64,000 nt of DNA from Cordylochernes scorpioides (GCA_030710605.1 CP092874.1:39690164-39754163); one strand, 5' to 3'. Positions 19,662 to 32,020 are shown, numbered from the stretch's first letter. A program made the numbers and translations. Notes: generated by a model not told the origin, from the letters alone.

Positions 19662-22600
19662 CCTCCGGAAGACCTTGGGGAAGATGCCTAAAGGAGGGCA
19701 ACAATGAGCTTCCGCATCGCCAGCATCAACGCGCGAGGGCTCGCCACTCGGGGGAGGAGCCTTGCCCTTTGTCATCTCCTCAGGCAACATCACGTGGACA
19801 TCGCGTTTGTCCAGGAGACAAACGCATTTCATCTGGGCAGCGGCCAAGACCTCTGCCTCGGCTACAACGCTGTTGTATTGGCCCATCCCGTAGCCATCTC
19901 GAGATCCGGACTCGCCTGCGTCTTCGGACCAGGCCTAGCCGTGCTACAACAGCGCATCCTGTGGCCGGGCCACATCGCCTTGGCAACCATAGATGTCCAC
20001 GGCGAGGAGATGACGGCCATCGCCGTTCATCTGGCGCATGAACCCCGGGAGAGAAACCGGCAACTGGAGCTCCTGGCGGCGACAGCGGCACAGGAGGAGG
20101 AGGGAGCATGCTGGCTCCCGCTCTTCTGGACCTGGCCGCGCTGGTCGACGTGGCCACCCAGTTCGACGCCGCCCACCTGCCCACCAGAGTCGCCAAGCAC
20201 GGCGACCAAGTCGAATCCAGCCGCCTGGACCGGATCCTCGTCCCTGCTGGAGTCCTGGATCGCGTGTCCATCTACGCGACCAGCCACTACCACCTCTCTG
20301 ACCACCGCCTCGTGCTGCTCCAGGTGGGCCCGCCCACCACCGCCGTCTCCTCCCCCACCCAGCCTCGCTTGGCCGCGATGCTCCGCTCGGGCCTTGCTCT
20401 CGAACATCTGGCTGGCTACATCCGGGAGTTGGAGGAAGACACAGCGCACGATGACGACGACGGGACCTTCTGGGATAGGTGGACCTCCATCAAGGCGGGG
20501 CTGCTGGCGGAGGCCAGATCCCTGCACGACCCGCGCCACGCTGCCAGCGACAGCTACGTCTACAGGGCGAGACGTTACATCGCGGCGCAGCTCGAGGCCT
20601 CCTCCATCCGGGCAGACTACCCATCGCTGCCGGACCTGGCACGCGCCATCCGCTTCCGTCGCCCGGTCAGCGTCATCAGGGACGAGGAGGACAACGTCAT
20701 CGAAGGCCCAGAGCTTCGACGGAGGGCGTTCGCGACCTTCCAGCCCCGCTTCGCCCGTCCCACCAGCGATCCAGCTGCGGGAGCTGCCTTCATCGCCAGC
20801 AGCGCGCCCACCACCACCCGCGAGCTGAGTGAGGAGGACCCGCTCCACCGACCGGACATCAGCCCCAGCGAGATCGCCAACGCCATCGAGCACCTCCCTC
20901 GCGGAAAGGCCCCCGGCTGGGACGGCTTGCCTTGCGAGCTCCTCGTCGCCTTCAACGAGGACTTCTTCGCGGAAGCTCTGGCCCGGGTGTTCGCGGCATC
21001 ACGGCTCCGCGGTGCCCTGCCTCCGTCGACGCGGCGCAGCTCCATCTGCCTCGTGCCCAAGGCCCGCGGAGGTCGCGACCTTGACGGCTACAGGCCCGTC
21101 GCGCTGCCCTCGGCCGACTACAGGGTCCTGGCCGCCATCCTTCACCGGCGCCTCAAGCCCCACCTGCGGACCCTTGTGCCGGAATGCCAGACTTACGCCG
21201 TCCCCGGGAGGACCCCGTCATGGAACATCGCCATGGTGACGGACGCCGTCGAAGAGGCCACCGCCCTGGGCTCGCCGCTGGCCGTCATGGGCGTAGACCT
21301 GGAGTCCGCCTTTGACTCACTAGACCGCGGCTTCTTGGAGTCCCTGCTAACGTCCCTCCGCCTCCCGCCGGCCTTCAGGGTCTGGATTAACATCCTCTAC
21401 GCCGGGGCGGACGCCACCATCCGGGCCGGAGGCTTCTACACCACCGCCTTCCCCCTCCTCAACGGCCTAAGACAGGGTTGCGCCGTGAGCGCCGCACTTT
21501 TTAGCATCGCCACGGGGCCGCTGCTACGTCGCCTGGAGTTGACCCTCGGCGTGGGCAACGTCATCGCCTACGCCGACGACATCGTCCTCCTTTTACATCG
21601 CGACGAGGACTTCGAGCGGGTGGCGACCGTCTTCGAAGACTATAAACAGGCCTCCGGAGTTGGCGTGAACCTCCGGAAGAGCGCTGGCCTCTGGTGCGGC
21701 GCCTGGCGCAACCGCGGCGACTCCCCTCTCGGCGCCTCCTGGTCGACCACCTCCATCAGGGTCCTCGGGCTCGACATCGCCCCCAGGAGTACCGTCGCCC
21801 ACCGGGAGCAGCATCTCCTGGCCCTCCTGGAGACTGCCTGCCGCAGATGAACGCCCTTCACCCGCGGCCTCTCCCTCGTCGGGCGAGCAAGAGCGGCGAA
21901 CACGCTGGTGGGCTCTGTCATCCAGCACCACCTGCATGGCTATTTACCATCACCCCCGACCATCGCCAAGCTGCAGGCCCGACTGGCGAGGTTCGTCTGG
22001 GGACAGGACCACACGGCGTGGCTTCCCGCCGATGTCATGGCGAGGCCAGTTGCCATCGGAGGCCTCGACCTCGCGACCCAGCTCCAGCTCGCCTGCCTCA
22101 AGGGGGTGCAGGTCGCGCTCCGCGGGGGCAGAAATGCCTTCAGCTGGCTGGTCGGCGGCAACAGCGGGGAAGCCTGGATCCACCCTCCACCGGACGGCAC
22201 CCGTCTCCAGCCCCTCCGTCTCCGGCTGCTGAAGCTGTGGGAGGAGGCCTCCAACATCCTGGGCCTCAACCACCGGGCGGTCCCCACGGCTCAGCTGCTG
22301 GACCTTCCCATCATCGGCGGCTGCTGGTTCCTCCGCCCTCCCGACCTACTGGCCCCCGCCCGCTGGAGCGGAGCCCGAGTCCGGGACCTCATCGAGGAGA
22401 AACACCTCATCCCCCGCCCTACGCGCTCGGCCCTGGCTGAAGCCGCGGCCCTGGGCGCCTTCTGTCGGAGGCTGACCTCTGAGAACGCCGTGGGCTTCGG
22501 GGCGGAGTCTGCACCCTCATCTAGCTCTTTAGCTGCGGCCGTGGTGCTGCGAGGGACGGCTACGCCGTTCCTCAACGGCCTCACGACCCGCTCGGCCCGA

Positions 22601-23228
22601 CGGGCCCTGGATCGTCCGCGCCTCGCCGCCACGCCCATCTCCAGATTCCTGGCGAGATGGACGCCCACCATCAATCCACCATCCAGGATCGACTGGGCCT
22701 CGCTGCGGCGCTGCGCCTACTCGGGCCACGAGGCCGACGCGGCCCTCAAGTTGGCCCTCCACGCCCTGCCCCATCCGGCCCATCCTGCCTCGGTCGGCCC
22801 CTCCTGTCCTGCCTGCGGGTCCATCGACCGCTTCCTCAGCCACCGTTACTGGTGCTGTCCCTCCATCAGGCCTCTCATTAGAGAGGCCTTCAACATCATA
22901 GGGCGACCCCCTGACCTGCAGGTTTGGATCTTCGGCAGGTCCGGCCTTGAGGACGACGCCCTTTCCATCCTGGCGTCGGCAAAGTTGCGAATTTATCGCT
23001 ACTTTGTCCAGGTTGGGCTCGGAGAAGCGGTGGAGGACCCGCTCATCGCCTGGTCCAGGACCCTCCAGCGCCGAGGTCTCCTTCCTTTGTCCCTCTTGTA
23101 AATTTGTGTTCATTTATGTTTATATTTAATTTTCTATGTATATATTTTCTTCTCTTCCTCTCTCTCTCTCATGTGAGATGTAATATTGTCTAAGATGACA
23201 ATAAATATTGTTTAATTGTCAATTGTCA
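19662..23228 (+). mobile_element. Non-LTR retrotransposon (Tx1/L1-like LINE), dead
   Basis: GC-rich 3.5-kb block in AT-rich surroundings, with ORF2 from 19704 to 23101 and a short 3' UTR. ORF1 is not present upstream, so the copy is 5'-truncated. No long A tail; the 3' end runs into CA repeats near 23226. Confidence 0.85.
19704..23101 (+). pseudogene. LINE ORF2: AP endonuclease, reverse transcriptase, C-terminal zinc motif
   Basis: ORF2p nicks target DNA and primes reverse transcription. First frame (19704 to about 20090): endonuclease start, IASINARGL and FVQETNAF. The second frame (20108-21850) resumes with SSRLDRILVP and SHYHLSDHRLVLL, so the middle of the endonuclease, including the GDFN motif, is missing: frameshift plus apparent deletion near 20090. 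RT blocks follow: GKAPGWDGLPCELL, YRPVALPSADYRVLA, VDLESAFDSL, GLRQGCAVSAALF, and the catalytic YADD at about 21571. A single in-frame TGA at 21848, plausibly from a CpG, interrupts; the same frame continues to 23101 with CPACGS...H...C. Family resembles Tx1/L1. Confidence 0.85.
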
Positions 23229-24040
23229 CACACACACATGTTTTTTTTTTCAATATAATAAAAAATTATATATATAATAAAAACAATACAAATATTAATA
23301 TATATAGAATACATAAAAAATAAATTTAAAACTAAGAATTGAAAAATCAGTAAATTGTTATATTGTATCGTAATATTTATTTTTATAAACAGATTATTTT
23401 GATATTTATATTTTGATACTCTGTATACTTCCCTTATTGCTTCTCATGTATTTTAAACATTTTAATTTGTACGCTTGTACCTTAATTAAATTGCTGCGTC
23501 ATCCTGAAGTCTGTCTTTCCTAATTTTCTACGTGGCAATATATATATATCAGATAACACATCGAGATCAAAGGTAATGTTTTTATTTTTCACTTCTCAAA
23601 ACAAAAATGATTATCTCAAAACTATGATAATTATCAAGATAATTAAATTATTATGACAAAATATCAATATATTTTTGATAATTTTCAATAATTTTATTAT
23701 GATTATTATACAGAGTGATTTTTTTTACTCATCTTGATAAAATCTCCCCAGACATAGCATAAAAAACTCTGTTGGATATTTCCATATTCTTAGCCCTTTT
23801 CTATTTACCTACACGAACTGCATCAGAGTATGCAAATATATATAACTAATCATTAATATGCAATGCGAAAATATGAAAATTCAACATTTTTCAATTTTCT
23901 GACCACCAAAGTAAACTTTTTAGAGTATAATTAGCATTTTCTGTACTTTCTATGGAAACAGGTAAGCCCATTTAAAGTCCAAAGACCTAAAAAAAGTTAC
24001 TACATAGGCTTTTTAATAACCAAACTCATAATAGCATTCC
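23229..24040. repeat. AT-rich DNA with dispersed repeat R1
   Basis: At 23385-23545 lies a repeat also found at 30920-31009 plus 31562-31640, at 40690-40850 and at 56255-56350. Shared blocks: TTTTGATACTCTGTA, CTTCCCTTATTG, and CATCCTGAAGT(C/T)TGTCTTTCC then CGTGGCAATATA. All copies face the same way. No gene is seen in the rest. Confidence 0.6.
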
Positions 24041-24043
24041 AGC

Positions 24044-24600
24044 TACACACACCCAAGATAAATAACATTGCGACTGCTCTGATAGAGATGTACGGAGACA
24101 TCTGAGGCTCTTCATTGGACACGACATCAACATAAAATTGGCATGGACTCAGAACAGCAGCTTTACACACCCAAGAAAGAGGACATTGCGACTGCTATGA
24201 TATAGATGTATTGAGACATCTGAGGCTCTTCATTGGACACGACAACAACATAAAATTGACATGGACTCAGAACAGCAGCTTTACACACCCAAGATAGAGA
24301 GGACATTGCGACTACTGTGATAGATATGTACGGAGACATCTGAGGCATTTCATTGGACACGACAACATAAAATTGACATAGACTCAGAACAGCAGCTTTA
24401 CGCACCCAAAATAGAGGACATTGCGACTGTTATGATATAGATGTATTGAGACATCTGAGGCTCTTCATTGGACACGACAACATAAAATTGACATAGACTC
24501 AGAACAGCAGCTTTACGCACCCAAAATAGAGGACATTGCGACTGTTATGATATAGATGTACGGAGACATCTGAGGCTCTTCATTGGACACGACAACAACA
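24044..24600 (+). repeat. Tandem repeat, five units of 115-120 bp
   Basis: The landmark CATTGCGACT recurs at 24065, 24184, 24304, 24419 and 24534. Each unit includes GAGACATCTGAGGC and TTCATTGGACACGACA. The minus-strand ORF across it is a repeat artefact. Confidence 0.9.
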
Positions 24601-25095
24601 ACATTATTTAGTTTCTTATTTCCTTAAATATCGATTTTTTTCTAAAATATAAATTGAAGAATCTCAGCCTTAAGGAAAATAATTCTACACACATTTTCAA
24701 TAAAATAATCCCCTATATCAAAATTGAGTAAAAATGTCAGGTTTTCAAGGAAAGGTATCTTTTCACGATTCAAACCCAGAGGACATCTCCACTTCGCTAT
24801 CTGCAATGATTTTTTTGTGGATCTGATTTAAGTAAATTTTTTTTGGCGATAAATTCATGGCTAACTTGAGTTCACAATTCAATATAATAATCCCCATATC
24901 GAGTAAAAATACAAATAAAGCCTAACTTGTCCTTATTTTTTGCGGAAGAACATTGGTCTATGCAAATATTTAAATATAATTCTACTGTCCTAAAAGCTTA
25001 TGTTCATAGTTTACTTAAATACCATTTTTAAAATTCCACCCTTCAGTGTAGCATTTATAAAAGCAGAATGATCCAATACAGCATTAGAGCTCTAA
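24601..25095. other. AT-rich DNA, nothing recognised
   Basis: No long ORF, tandem array or clear TIR seen. Confidence 0.5.
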
Positions 25096-25099
25096 AGAA

Positions 25100-25265
25100 A
25101 CAGTCTTGTAGATTAAATTGGCGAAACCGTTGGGAGGGTTCACCACTGATAAGCCAAGCCCTCCCAATATTTTTTCATCGCAGTAAGGACAGTAGAAGTT
25201 TGATTTATTTGTGAAAATAAACATTCACGTCTTAATGTCTTTATTACTTATATATAAATGGCGCG
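25100..25265. mobile_element. Foldback family FA, partial copy
   Basis: Contains the FA centre TTGGCGAAACCGTTGGGAGG, then TTCACCACTGATAAGCCAAG, and one arm GCAGTAAGGACAGTAGAA. Full copies are at 36450-36660 and 58148-58385. Confidence 0.65.
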
Positions 25266-25591
25266 TTATTTCTTTGTATTATATAATTTTAAAATAATTA
25301 TACTCATAACTTTCGATCTCTATTTCACAATGAGAATCAATATTCAAAAATGATTTTACAAATCCAAAACGAAGCAAGAAAATAGTTATAAAAAAAGAAC
25401 AGTAAGGAAAAAAACGAAGTAAAAGAACCAAATGAAAGAAAGGTTTCACGTGGAGTATGGGAAGGGTGAGAGATAAAGGGCTTAACAAATTTGGCAACCC
25501 TGCAGGAACAAACAATGGGGAAGCAGAAGAAAATCCAGGGAGAGATAAGGACTGCTAATTAGTGCCTAACTTAATGATACAGATGTAATGC

Positions 25592-25624
25592 CCTCCTTAC
25601 TCCCCAGATATCGCCCCATTCAAT
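25592..25624 (+). pseudogene. Mariner/Tc1 transposase relic
   Basis: Translates PPYSPDIAPFN, the motif around the third catalytic acidic residue of mariner/Tc1 transposases. No other transposase parts are convincing around it, so this is a deeply decayed fragment or, less likely, chance. Confidence 0.4.
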
Positions 25625-26099
25625 TAAGCAAAAGACGATTAGAAAGGCATTCCAAGAGCACAGCTTACCTCCCGCGACTTTACGACCTGGATCTTTAAAT
25701 GAGGGGTGTTCTGTTTGGAATCTCTCTCCTTGTTTCTTCCGCCAGTCATTCATTAACTTTGTTGGTGGTGGTATCAGGTGTGGAGTTCATTTCTGGAATG
25801 ACTGTGCAGGAAACATTTCTACCGTAGTACTGAAATAATACGTTAGTACTGGCGTTGCTAGGGGGAATGGAAGCCTCGAGGTAGTTACATCGACTGATCT
25901 TGTGTTTGTCCTCTGAAATATTTTCTCTTGTGACTTCTTCAGACAGCCAATCATCACCTCTATATGATAAGTCATTATTGCTAGGCAACAATCATCATCC
26001 CAAAATATCAGGCTTTGATTGCTGGACAAAAAAACATCATTGACTGGCATCAGCGATTATATCAACAAGTCATCAATGCTATCAAACAAGTGATCGTTG

Positions 26100-26770
26100 T
26101 TAAATAATAGGTCTTCGTTGCTAGATAACTCTCTCTCCTCTATGGTCATCATCAACGCTAGGCAACAAGTCATCCTCTATGGTCATCATCAACGCTAGGT
26201 AGCAAGTCATCCTCTATGATCATCATCAACGCTAGGTAACAAGTCATCCTCTATGGTCATCATCAACGCTAGGCAACAGGTCATCGTCTATGGTCATCAT
26301 CAACGCTAGGTAACAAGACATCCTCTATGGTCATCACATCTTCAAAACTAAGCAACAAGTCATCCTCTATGGTCATTATCAAGGCTAGGTAACAAGTCAT
26401 CCTCTATGGTCATCACATCTTCAAAACTAAGCAATAATTCATCCTCTATGGTTATCATCAACGCTAGGCAACAAGTCATCCTCTATGGTCATCACATCTT
26501 CAAAACTGAGTAACAAGTCATCCTCAATGGTCATCACTTATTCAAAACTGAGTAAAAAGTCATCCTCTATGGTCATCACATCTTCAAAACTAAGTAACAA
26601 GTCATCCTCTGTGGTCATCACATCTTCCAAACTAAGTAACAAGTCATCCTCAATGGTCATCACATATTCAAAACTGAGTAAAAAGTCATCCTCTATGGTC
26701 ATCGCATCTTCAAAACTGAGCAACAAGTCATCCTCTATGGTCATCACCAACGCTAGGCAACAAGTCTTAA
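26100..26770 (+). repeat. Minisatellite with two alternating unit types (37 and 42 bp)
   Basis: Units share GTCATCCTCTATGGTCATCA and end either in TCAACGCTAGGCAACAA or in CATCTTCAAAACTAAGCAACAA. The first half is mainly the short type, the second mainly the 42-bp type. Because 42 is a multiple of 3, the second half is open as a 14-residue repeat on both strands; I treat that as an artefact. Confidence 0.9.
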
Positions 26771-27058
26771 TTGATATTCAAATAAGTACCCTGCTAGGTA
26801 GATCTGCTTTTAAACCATTGATACTTGATGGTGTATATATGAAAAATAATACAAAAGTGAAATTGTACTGGGATCAGACTGATAAATTGATAGAAAGATA
26901 TTTCCTAATCGTGCAACTAAAAGTTGCAGTATTTGCAGTAAAACTTTTAGTTGCTGATGGCTTGCGCCATCTGTCGGAATAAATATCACCTAATCATTGA
27001 TTTTTAAAATTTCCAGAATTGGACTGATACCCTTCCTTGATTAATAAGGAAAAGCTAA

Positions 27059-27098
27059 CCACGTACGTCTTTCAGGCTGTTGGCCCTCATCAGCGTGG
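27059..27098 (-). ncRNA. Hammerhead ribozyme, core bases intact, stem III imperfect
   Basis: Minus-strand order: CCACG (27098-27094), CTGATGA (27093-27087), stem II GGGC/GCCT with loop CAACA, GAA (27073-27071), AGACGT in place of a palindromic stem III, cleavage-site A (27064), CGTGG (27063-27059). All conserved unpaired bases are present, but stem III would pair only at its outer base pair. Confidence 0.6.
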
Positions 27099-27157
27099 TG
27101 CCAGCTGTACCAGGAAGTCTCAAAGGCCAACTTTTTTGGTCGTTGAGGTAGTTTGCA

Positions 27158-27197
27158 CCACGCGGGCGAGGGACAATAGCTTGAAACGCGTACACAG
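27158..27197 (+). ncRNA. Degenerate hammerhead ribozyme
   Basis: CCACG (27158), then CGGGCGA where CTGACGA is expected (two changes in the core), stem II region, GAA plus palindromic ACGCGT (27186-27191), A, then CACAG. Core changes should abolish cleavage. Confidence 0.5.
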
Positions 27198-27345
27198 CTT
27201 GGCTTTTCTTTATTACTCAATGAAAGGTATTTGACCAATTCTGGAATAATTAAAAAATAACGATTAGTTTATATTAATTCCGAAAGATGGCGCAAGACAT
27301 CAGCAACTTTTAGTTATACGATCAGGAGATGCCTTTTCTCTTAAT

Positions 27346-28768
27346 TTGATAATGACTGTTACATTGGAAGTAAATTTTGGTTTGTTACACCTCTTGTGAG
27401 TTATCAACATACTGCGGGTGTACTATATATTGTTGCACCAAGTTGCAGCTTTGCAGGGTCGTCGACCTTGGTTTCTTCCTTCTTGGTGTTATACACGTTT
27501 CCCGAGCGGGTTTCCATATTCAAAGCAAATAAATAAAAGTAAAAGTAAATAAATAAAATTAAATAAAAATAAATTACCTTTCAAAGTTATTGTGTTTATT
27601 TATTCGTGGTCTTCCTCGAAGGTCGTGATCGGCAGTCTCTGTCTAGGTCCTCTCTCCCTCCAATAACCAAACAAGATATGTACAATAAATATTATAAAAG
27701 GAATGAAACTATAAAAAGGAATGATGATAATCTAAATATTCTGTTTTAAATAAATATTAAATATCATAGTATATTTTGAATGAATGAAAGGCGCATTAAA
27801 ATTGATGTAACAATATATTATACTTTAATAATTAGAAATATTTAATAGAAATAATGTAAATATAGAATTCCATTAAGGACAATTGAAAGCTTTTTTTTTT
27901 CATATAATAAAAAATCGGGCTAAAAAGAGTTTTATTTATTATGTACATAGATGTTCTATTACTACCTTATTTTTTGAAATTCTATTTTAAATATCTATAT
28001 AAAATAAGAGAGAGGGATATAAAATTCTACCCCTAACTTCCTTTTAAACTTAAAAAAAGCAATTTATATATGTAAATAGAATCGCAGAAATTCCACATTT
28101 TATTAAATCTCAGCTAAAATTCGTTTTTTCACAAAAGCGCACTATCAGTTACAACCACCACTGAGAGATTCTCCATAAGAAAAAAGGATTATATACTGCA
28201 TACGATCGAAGTGTACGGGAATAAAAAAGCAGCAGAGAATGGGTCACAGCCAATATATAATAAAAAATAGAGATGGAAATGCTACCGAATCTTTCTAGGA
28301 GAAACTTTTTATTATTTTATTCTGGCGAGCCGTCAAGTTTGGGACCCGGAATAGAAACATTGGCGGGAAAAATCATATCCGGGATCGTCTGATTGAAATT
28401 GTATCGTCTGCTTCCAATTTTCTTTTGGTTTTTAATTTTCTACGATATCCTAATGCCATTTTCAGTTATCAATTCATTTTGTACAGCTTGAGCTCCTGCA
28501 AGGCTTTGTGCTCGAATATTTTAAAAAGAATACGAATAATTAAATGTAAAAAATATATATTTGAGATATTGTGATAATTTATTTTATATATATAATCTCT
28601 CGTTTATATTTTTTAATAATAAATATATATTAATATATTTCTCACAAAAATTGTTTGAGCGCTCTTTAACTATACTTGTATATTCAAACTTAAACTAATA
28701 TTTTAAAAAAATTTGAACAATAATATATTTTCAATTTTAAAGTGTATATTAAACTTTTTATATAAATA
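27346..28768. other. AT-rich DNA, no gene recognised
   Basis: Low-complexity AT stretches. No ORF over 60 codons that looks coding and no clear TIRs. Confidence 0.5.
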
Positions 28769-29150
28769 CTAGACGGGTGACCCGGGCTTCGCCCCGGGAT
28801 TGACCCGTGTGCGTATCTACCCGAGTGATATATATTTAGATAAGATTTTTTTAATTATTAGCATTATCTAATTGTTTGCATCAGCATAATTTAATCTAAT
28901 CTTTGATAGAGGGCACTGTTCGTGAGCTAAGTAAAATAATTTGAATATATAGTTTTAATAATTGATTTATATATTTTTTCAAATAGCCTATCGTCTTCCC
29001 CGTATTTTTTACTTATGTATGGAAATTTTGGTTTGAATTAGTGAACTACTGCGAATTTGTATACCGGACAAACAAACAAACGTACAAACAAACAAACATA
29101 CAAACGTACAAACAAACAAACATACAAACATTGATTTTTATATATATAGA
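28769..29150 (-). mobile_element. Non-autonomous Helitron, 382 bp
   Basis: On the minus strand starts TCTATATATATAAAAAT and ends with a GC hairpin (CCCGGGGCGAAGCCCGGG) then CTAG, inserted between A and T. 5'-TC, 3' hairpin plus CTRR and an A/T target are Helitron hallmarks. Contains (GTTTGTTT)n. No ORF. Confidence 0.75.
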
Positions 29151-29399
29151 TATTCATATAAATAATATAATATTATAAAAATATATTATATTACGGTGTG
29201 TGTTCATTTTTAAAAGGACAATTTTGAAACGCTGTATAGTTCGCGAAAGAAGTGCAAGATTCGAGTGGTGTTTTATTTATTCGAAAGAACAAGAATAGGT
29301 TCATATTTCATGAAAAACGATTTTAAAATATTTGAAATGCCGTATAAGTTTCGGTTTTTACCTTCATATTTTATTGATTTATTTATTTTTATTTGAATC

Positions 29400-29520
29400 T
29401 ATTATAGACGCGTATGATTCTTTTTAAAAATTAAACAATTTCTACTGTCCTTACTGCAATGGAAAAAAAATGCGGTGAACCCTCCCAGCGGTTTCGCCAG
29501 TTTAACCTACCCTACCGCTT
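29400..29520. mobile_element. Foldback family FA, partial copy
   Basis: Has TTTCTACTGTCCTTACTGCA, then GGTGAACCCTCCCAGCGGTT and TCGCCAGTTTAACCTA. The second arm is missing. Confidence 0.6.
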
Positions 29521-29987
29521 TTATATTGCATTTTTCGGTTTTCCTTTTATAGTGATACTGATGCTAGATTCTTGGAATGGGCATTTTAGATGAACTATGG
29601 ACATAAGCTTTGAGGACAGCAGAAATACATACAATTATAAATATATAATATGCTTCGTGTAATTGCTCTTCCGCAAACTTCCACTTTATTTATATTTATT
29701 AAATAAATTATTTTATTTCCATAAAAATTAAAAAGGATTTTCTTTAAGGACCTAATAGGATATATTTCTATCGTATTATACGGCCGAGTGGGAAAAAAAC
29801 ATTTTTGGTTTAAATTCTCGCCCAGTTTAATGGAACTCAGAAAAATGAATCGTTAGAGTTTTGATTCTTATGTTTATAAAGATGTATTTCCTTCTCATAG
29901 ATGAGCTTCGCCTCAATTATAAATGTCCGTTATTCTAGATAAATACAATTTGACCAAGTAGTCAAATTTAAGAAAAGTGAAATATCA

Positions 29988-30196
29988 CACTCATGGACAA
30001 AACTTATGGAAGTGGAAAGTGTTTGATTTTGCCGCTAGACTTTTATTTTTATTTTGAGGAGACATAGGCAATTTTGTTCACACTTGGTTATCTCGTGTCT
30101 TCAATAAAGGTCATTGTTATATCTTTCAGAGTTATTGTCCGAATCCTAATATACATGCTGAAAGGTACAACTTCCTTAAGCTTTGTTCATGAAGTG
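29988..30196. mobile_element. Short TIR element, uninterrupted copy of 4803-5261
   Basis: 209 bp. TIRs CACTCATGGACAAAACTTA and ACTTCCTTAAGCTTTGTTC with ATGAAGTG at the end. It lacks the 255-bp insert of the copy at 4803 and so defines that insert. Confidence 0.65.
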
Positions 30197-30352
30197 TATA
30201 TAAAGGTCTGTAATTTATTAAAATGTAAATAATTGAATGCCTATATTATAAATGGTTACCTTGTTTGATGTATTTTGGTGGCGTGTAGAGTTCACATAAA
30301 GTGAATGGTGCACACGATATGTTGTCGTTTATTATCTTATTTATATATACTA

Positions 30353-30876
30353 CTAGCCGAATGACCCGGGCAACGCCCGGGTTTTACCCGATTAAATTAT
30401 TTTATTCAAATACTATTCGTTACAATTATAAATTGGCGCCGTGGATGTCACTCTTGTGAAACGTCCCGCTCCAAAATTTGTGTCTGAGAAGCGATATTTT
30501 TATAGAAAGATGATCTGGCTTTTGTTTTCTGCTCGAATGAATGTTTTTCTGTTAGAATTTTGTTCCTGCGTACAAAATAATAAACTGGTTTCACCCGTGG
30601 TCTCTGCTTTTTGGAATTTTTCCCGATATAATTTTGTATCTGTTAATCAAACATGATACAGCAATATCGTCATCATCATTTTCTGACTAAAAATATATAG
30701 TTTTAATAATTGATTTATATATTTTTTAAAATAGCCTATCGTCTTCCCCGTATTTTTTACCTATGTATGGAAATTATGGTTTGAATTAGTGAACTACTGC
30801 GAATTTGTATACCGGACATACAGACAGACAAACAGACAAACAAACATACAAACATTCATTTTTATATATAGGGAGA
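30353..30876 (-). mobile_element. Non-autonomous Helitron, 524 bp
   Basis: Same family as 28769-29150: minus strand from TCTCCCTATATATAAAAATG to hairpin CCCGGGCGTTGCCCGGGT and CTAG, between A and T. The unique middle part (30430-30690) differs from the other copies. The ORF at 30441-30656 is not convincing. Confidence 0.75.
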
Positions 30877-31009
30877 TTTTAAAGTCGCGCAATCTCTTAA
30901 TTTTGTAGTGAAATATTTATATTTTATAAACATATTATTGATTTTGATATTTATATCTGACTACTCAGTAAACTTCCCTTATTGATTCTCTTTTATTTTA
31001 TAAATTTTA

Positions 31010-31550
31010 CTGCCGACCAAGCTGACAAAAAACGGCCGCTAAGTAAGAATATTTTATAGAACTCCCAAAGAAGCTGGTAAAAAAACGGAGAAAACAATTT
31101 GCCCACTAATTAAGGAGCGATATATTCACCTCTGACCCATCAACTCGACACCTGATAAAATTCTTACCCCCTCCCGGCCATCTAAAAATACCCTCAGAAA
31201 AATACAACTAGGAGCCATGACATCAGGACATGGATATGTTCAAGCCGATATGGCCATAATAAAACAAGTCCTTAATCCAACATGTCCATACTGCCGAGAG
31301 GAAGATCAAACCTTAGATCATGTCAGCTGCCCAGCATTTCAACTACAGCGATTCCAGACGGCTACACTTCTTGGACTGCCCTCATTCAATTACACTGCCC
31401 TTTTGAATCTACCAAGAAACAAACCGGCCTGGAAACACTTGGTGAACTGGTTCACTAAGGCAACAAAGACAGATTCCTAAACTGCAGGACAGCCCGGGTA
31501 GTTGGCGATTTATGGATACGCTCCAGGAGTCTGAGTTACCTAGTTGTTAC
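31010..31550 (+). pseudogene. 5'-truncated LINE end (Jockey/R1-like C-terminus), TSD TATAAATTTTA
   Basis: Flanked by an 11-bp repeat TATAAATTTTA at 30999-31009 and 31551-31561, inside dispersed repeat R1. Reading frame 31217-31480 ends in TSGHG, then CPYCREEDQTLDHVSCPAF: the C-terminal zinc-binding motif of ORF2p in Jockey/I/R1-type LINEs. Upstream QADK resembles the end of a LINE RNase H domain. No poly(A) tail. Removing it makes R1 continuous. Confidence 0.75.
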
Positions 31551-31844
31551 TATAAATTTTAGCTTGCACCTGTTCCTCGAATAATTTGCTCTGTCATCCT
31601 GAAGTTTGTCTTTCCTAATTTTATACGTGGCAATATAATATAAGAGAAGCCTTTTAGGTTTTGTGCTTTTGAAGGGGAGTGTAGAAAAGTATAAACATAT
31701 CTCCATTCTTCATATATACATATTGTCCTAATATTCACGAAAGAAGTAGTTTTGATTGAATACACAAGTTTATAATTAAAATTTGTAATTTGTATTGATT
31801 TATATAAAGTATTCATTCCAAGTTGAAGTGAGGAATATCGCATC

Positions 31845-32020
31845 GACTAAATGATCTCCAGGGCTTTGCTGGTACATAGCACTCTTTTGTTCAAATTTTC
31901 AATAACCATTTTGCATAATTACGGCTGGATTTGGTTGATGCGCGAATTTTACTTTTTATAAATAAAATAAATTTCTCCCTACTGCGATTGAAAAATATTG
32001 GGAGAACGTGGCTCATCGGT
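31845..32020. repeat. Dispersed repeat, inverted relative of 36322-36600
   Basis: GCACTCTTTTGTTCAAATTT, then ATTTTGCATAATTACGGCTG, match in inverse orientation the block near 36322-36408. It runs into an FA-like piece (TTGGGAGAACGTGGCTCATC). Confidence 0.6.

Larger units (their letters stand above)
26885..27345. mobile_element. Head-to-head hammerhead retroelement with two opposed ribozymes
   Basis: Left half (minus strand) and right half (plus strand) are inverted copies whose 3' ends point outward: GATGGCGCAAGCCATCAGCA and GATGGCGCAAGACATCAGCA, ending near GGAAATATC and GGAGATGCCTTTT. Each half starts at its own hammerhead (minus 27098-27059, plus 27158-27197). About 60 bp lie between. No ORF. 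Confidence 0.7.

Noticed and set aside
20027-22674. Long antisense and alternative-frame ORFs in the LINE
   Set aside because: Shadows created by high GC and few stop codons; the sense frame carries all RT motifs.
26485-26982. ORF with 14-residue repeats
   Set aside because: Openness follows from the 42-bp repeat period (a multiple of 3); both strands are open, and there is no promoter or non-repeat domain.
30441-30656. 71-residue ORF in a Helitron
   Set aside because: No motif and not present in the other Helitron copies.
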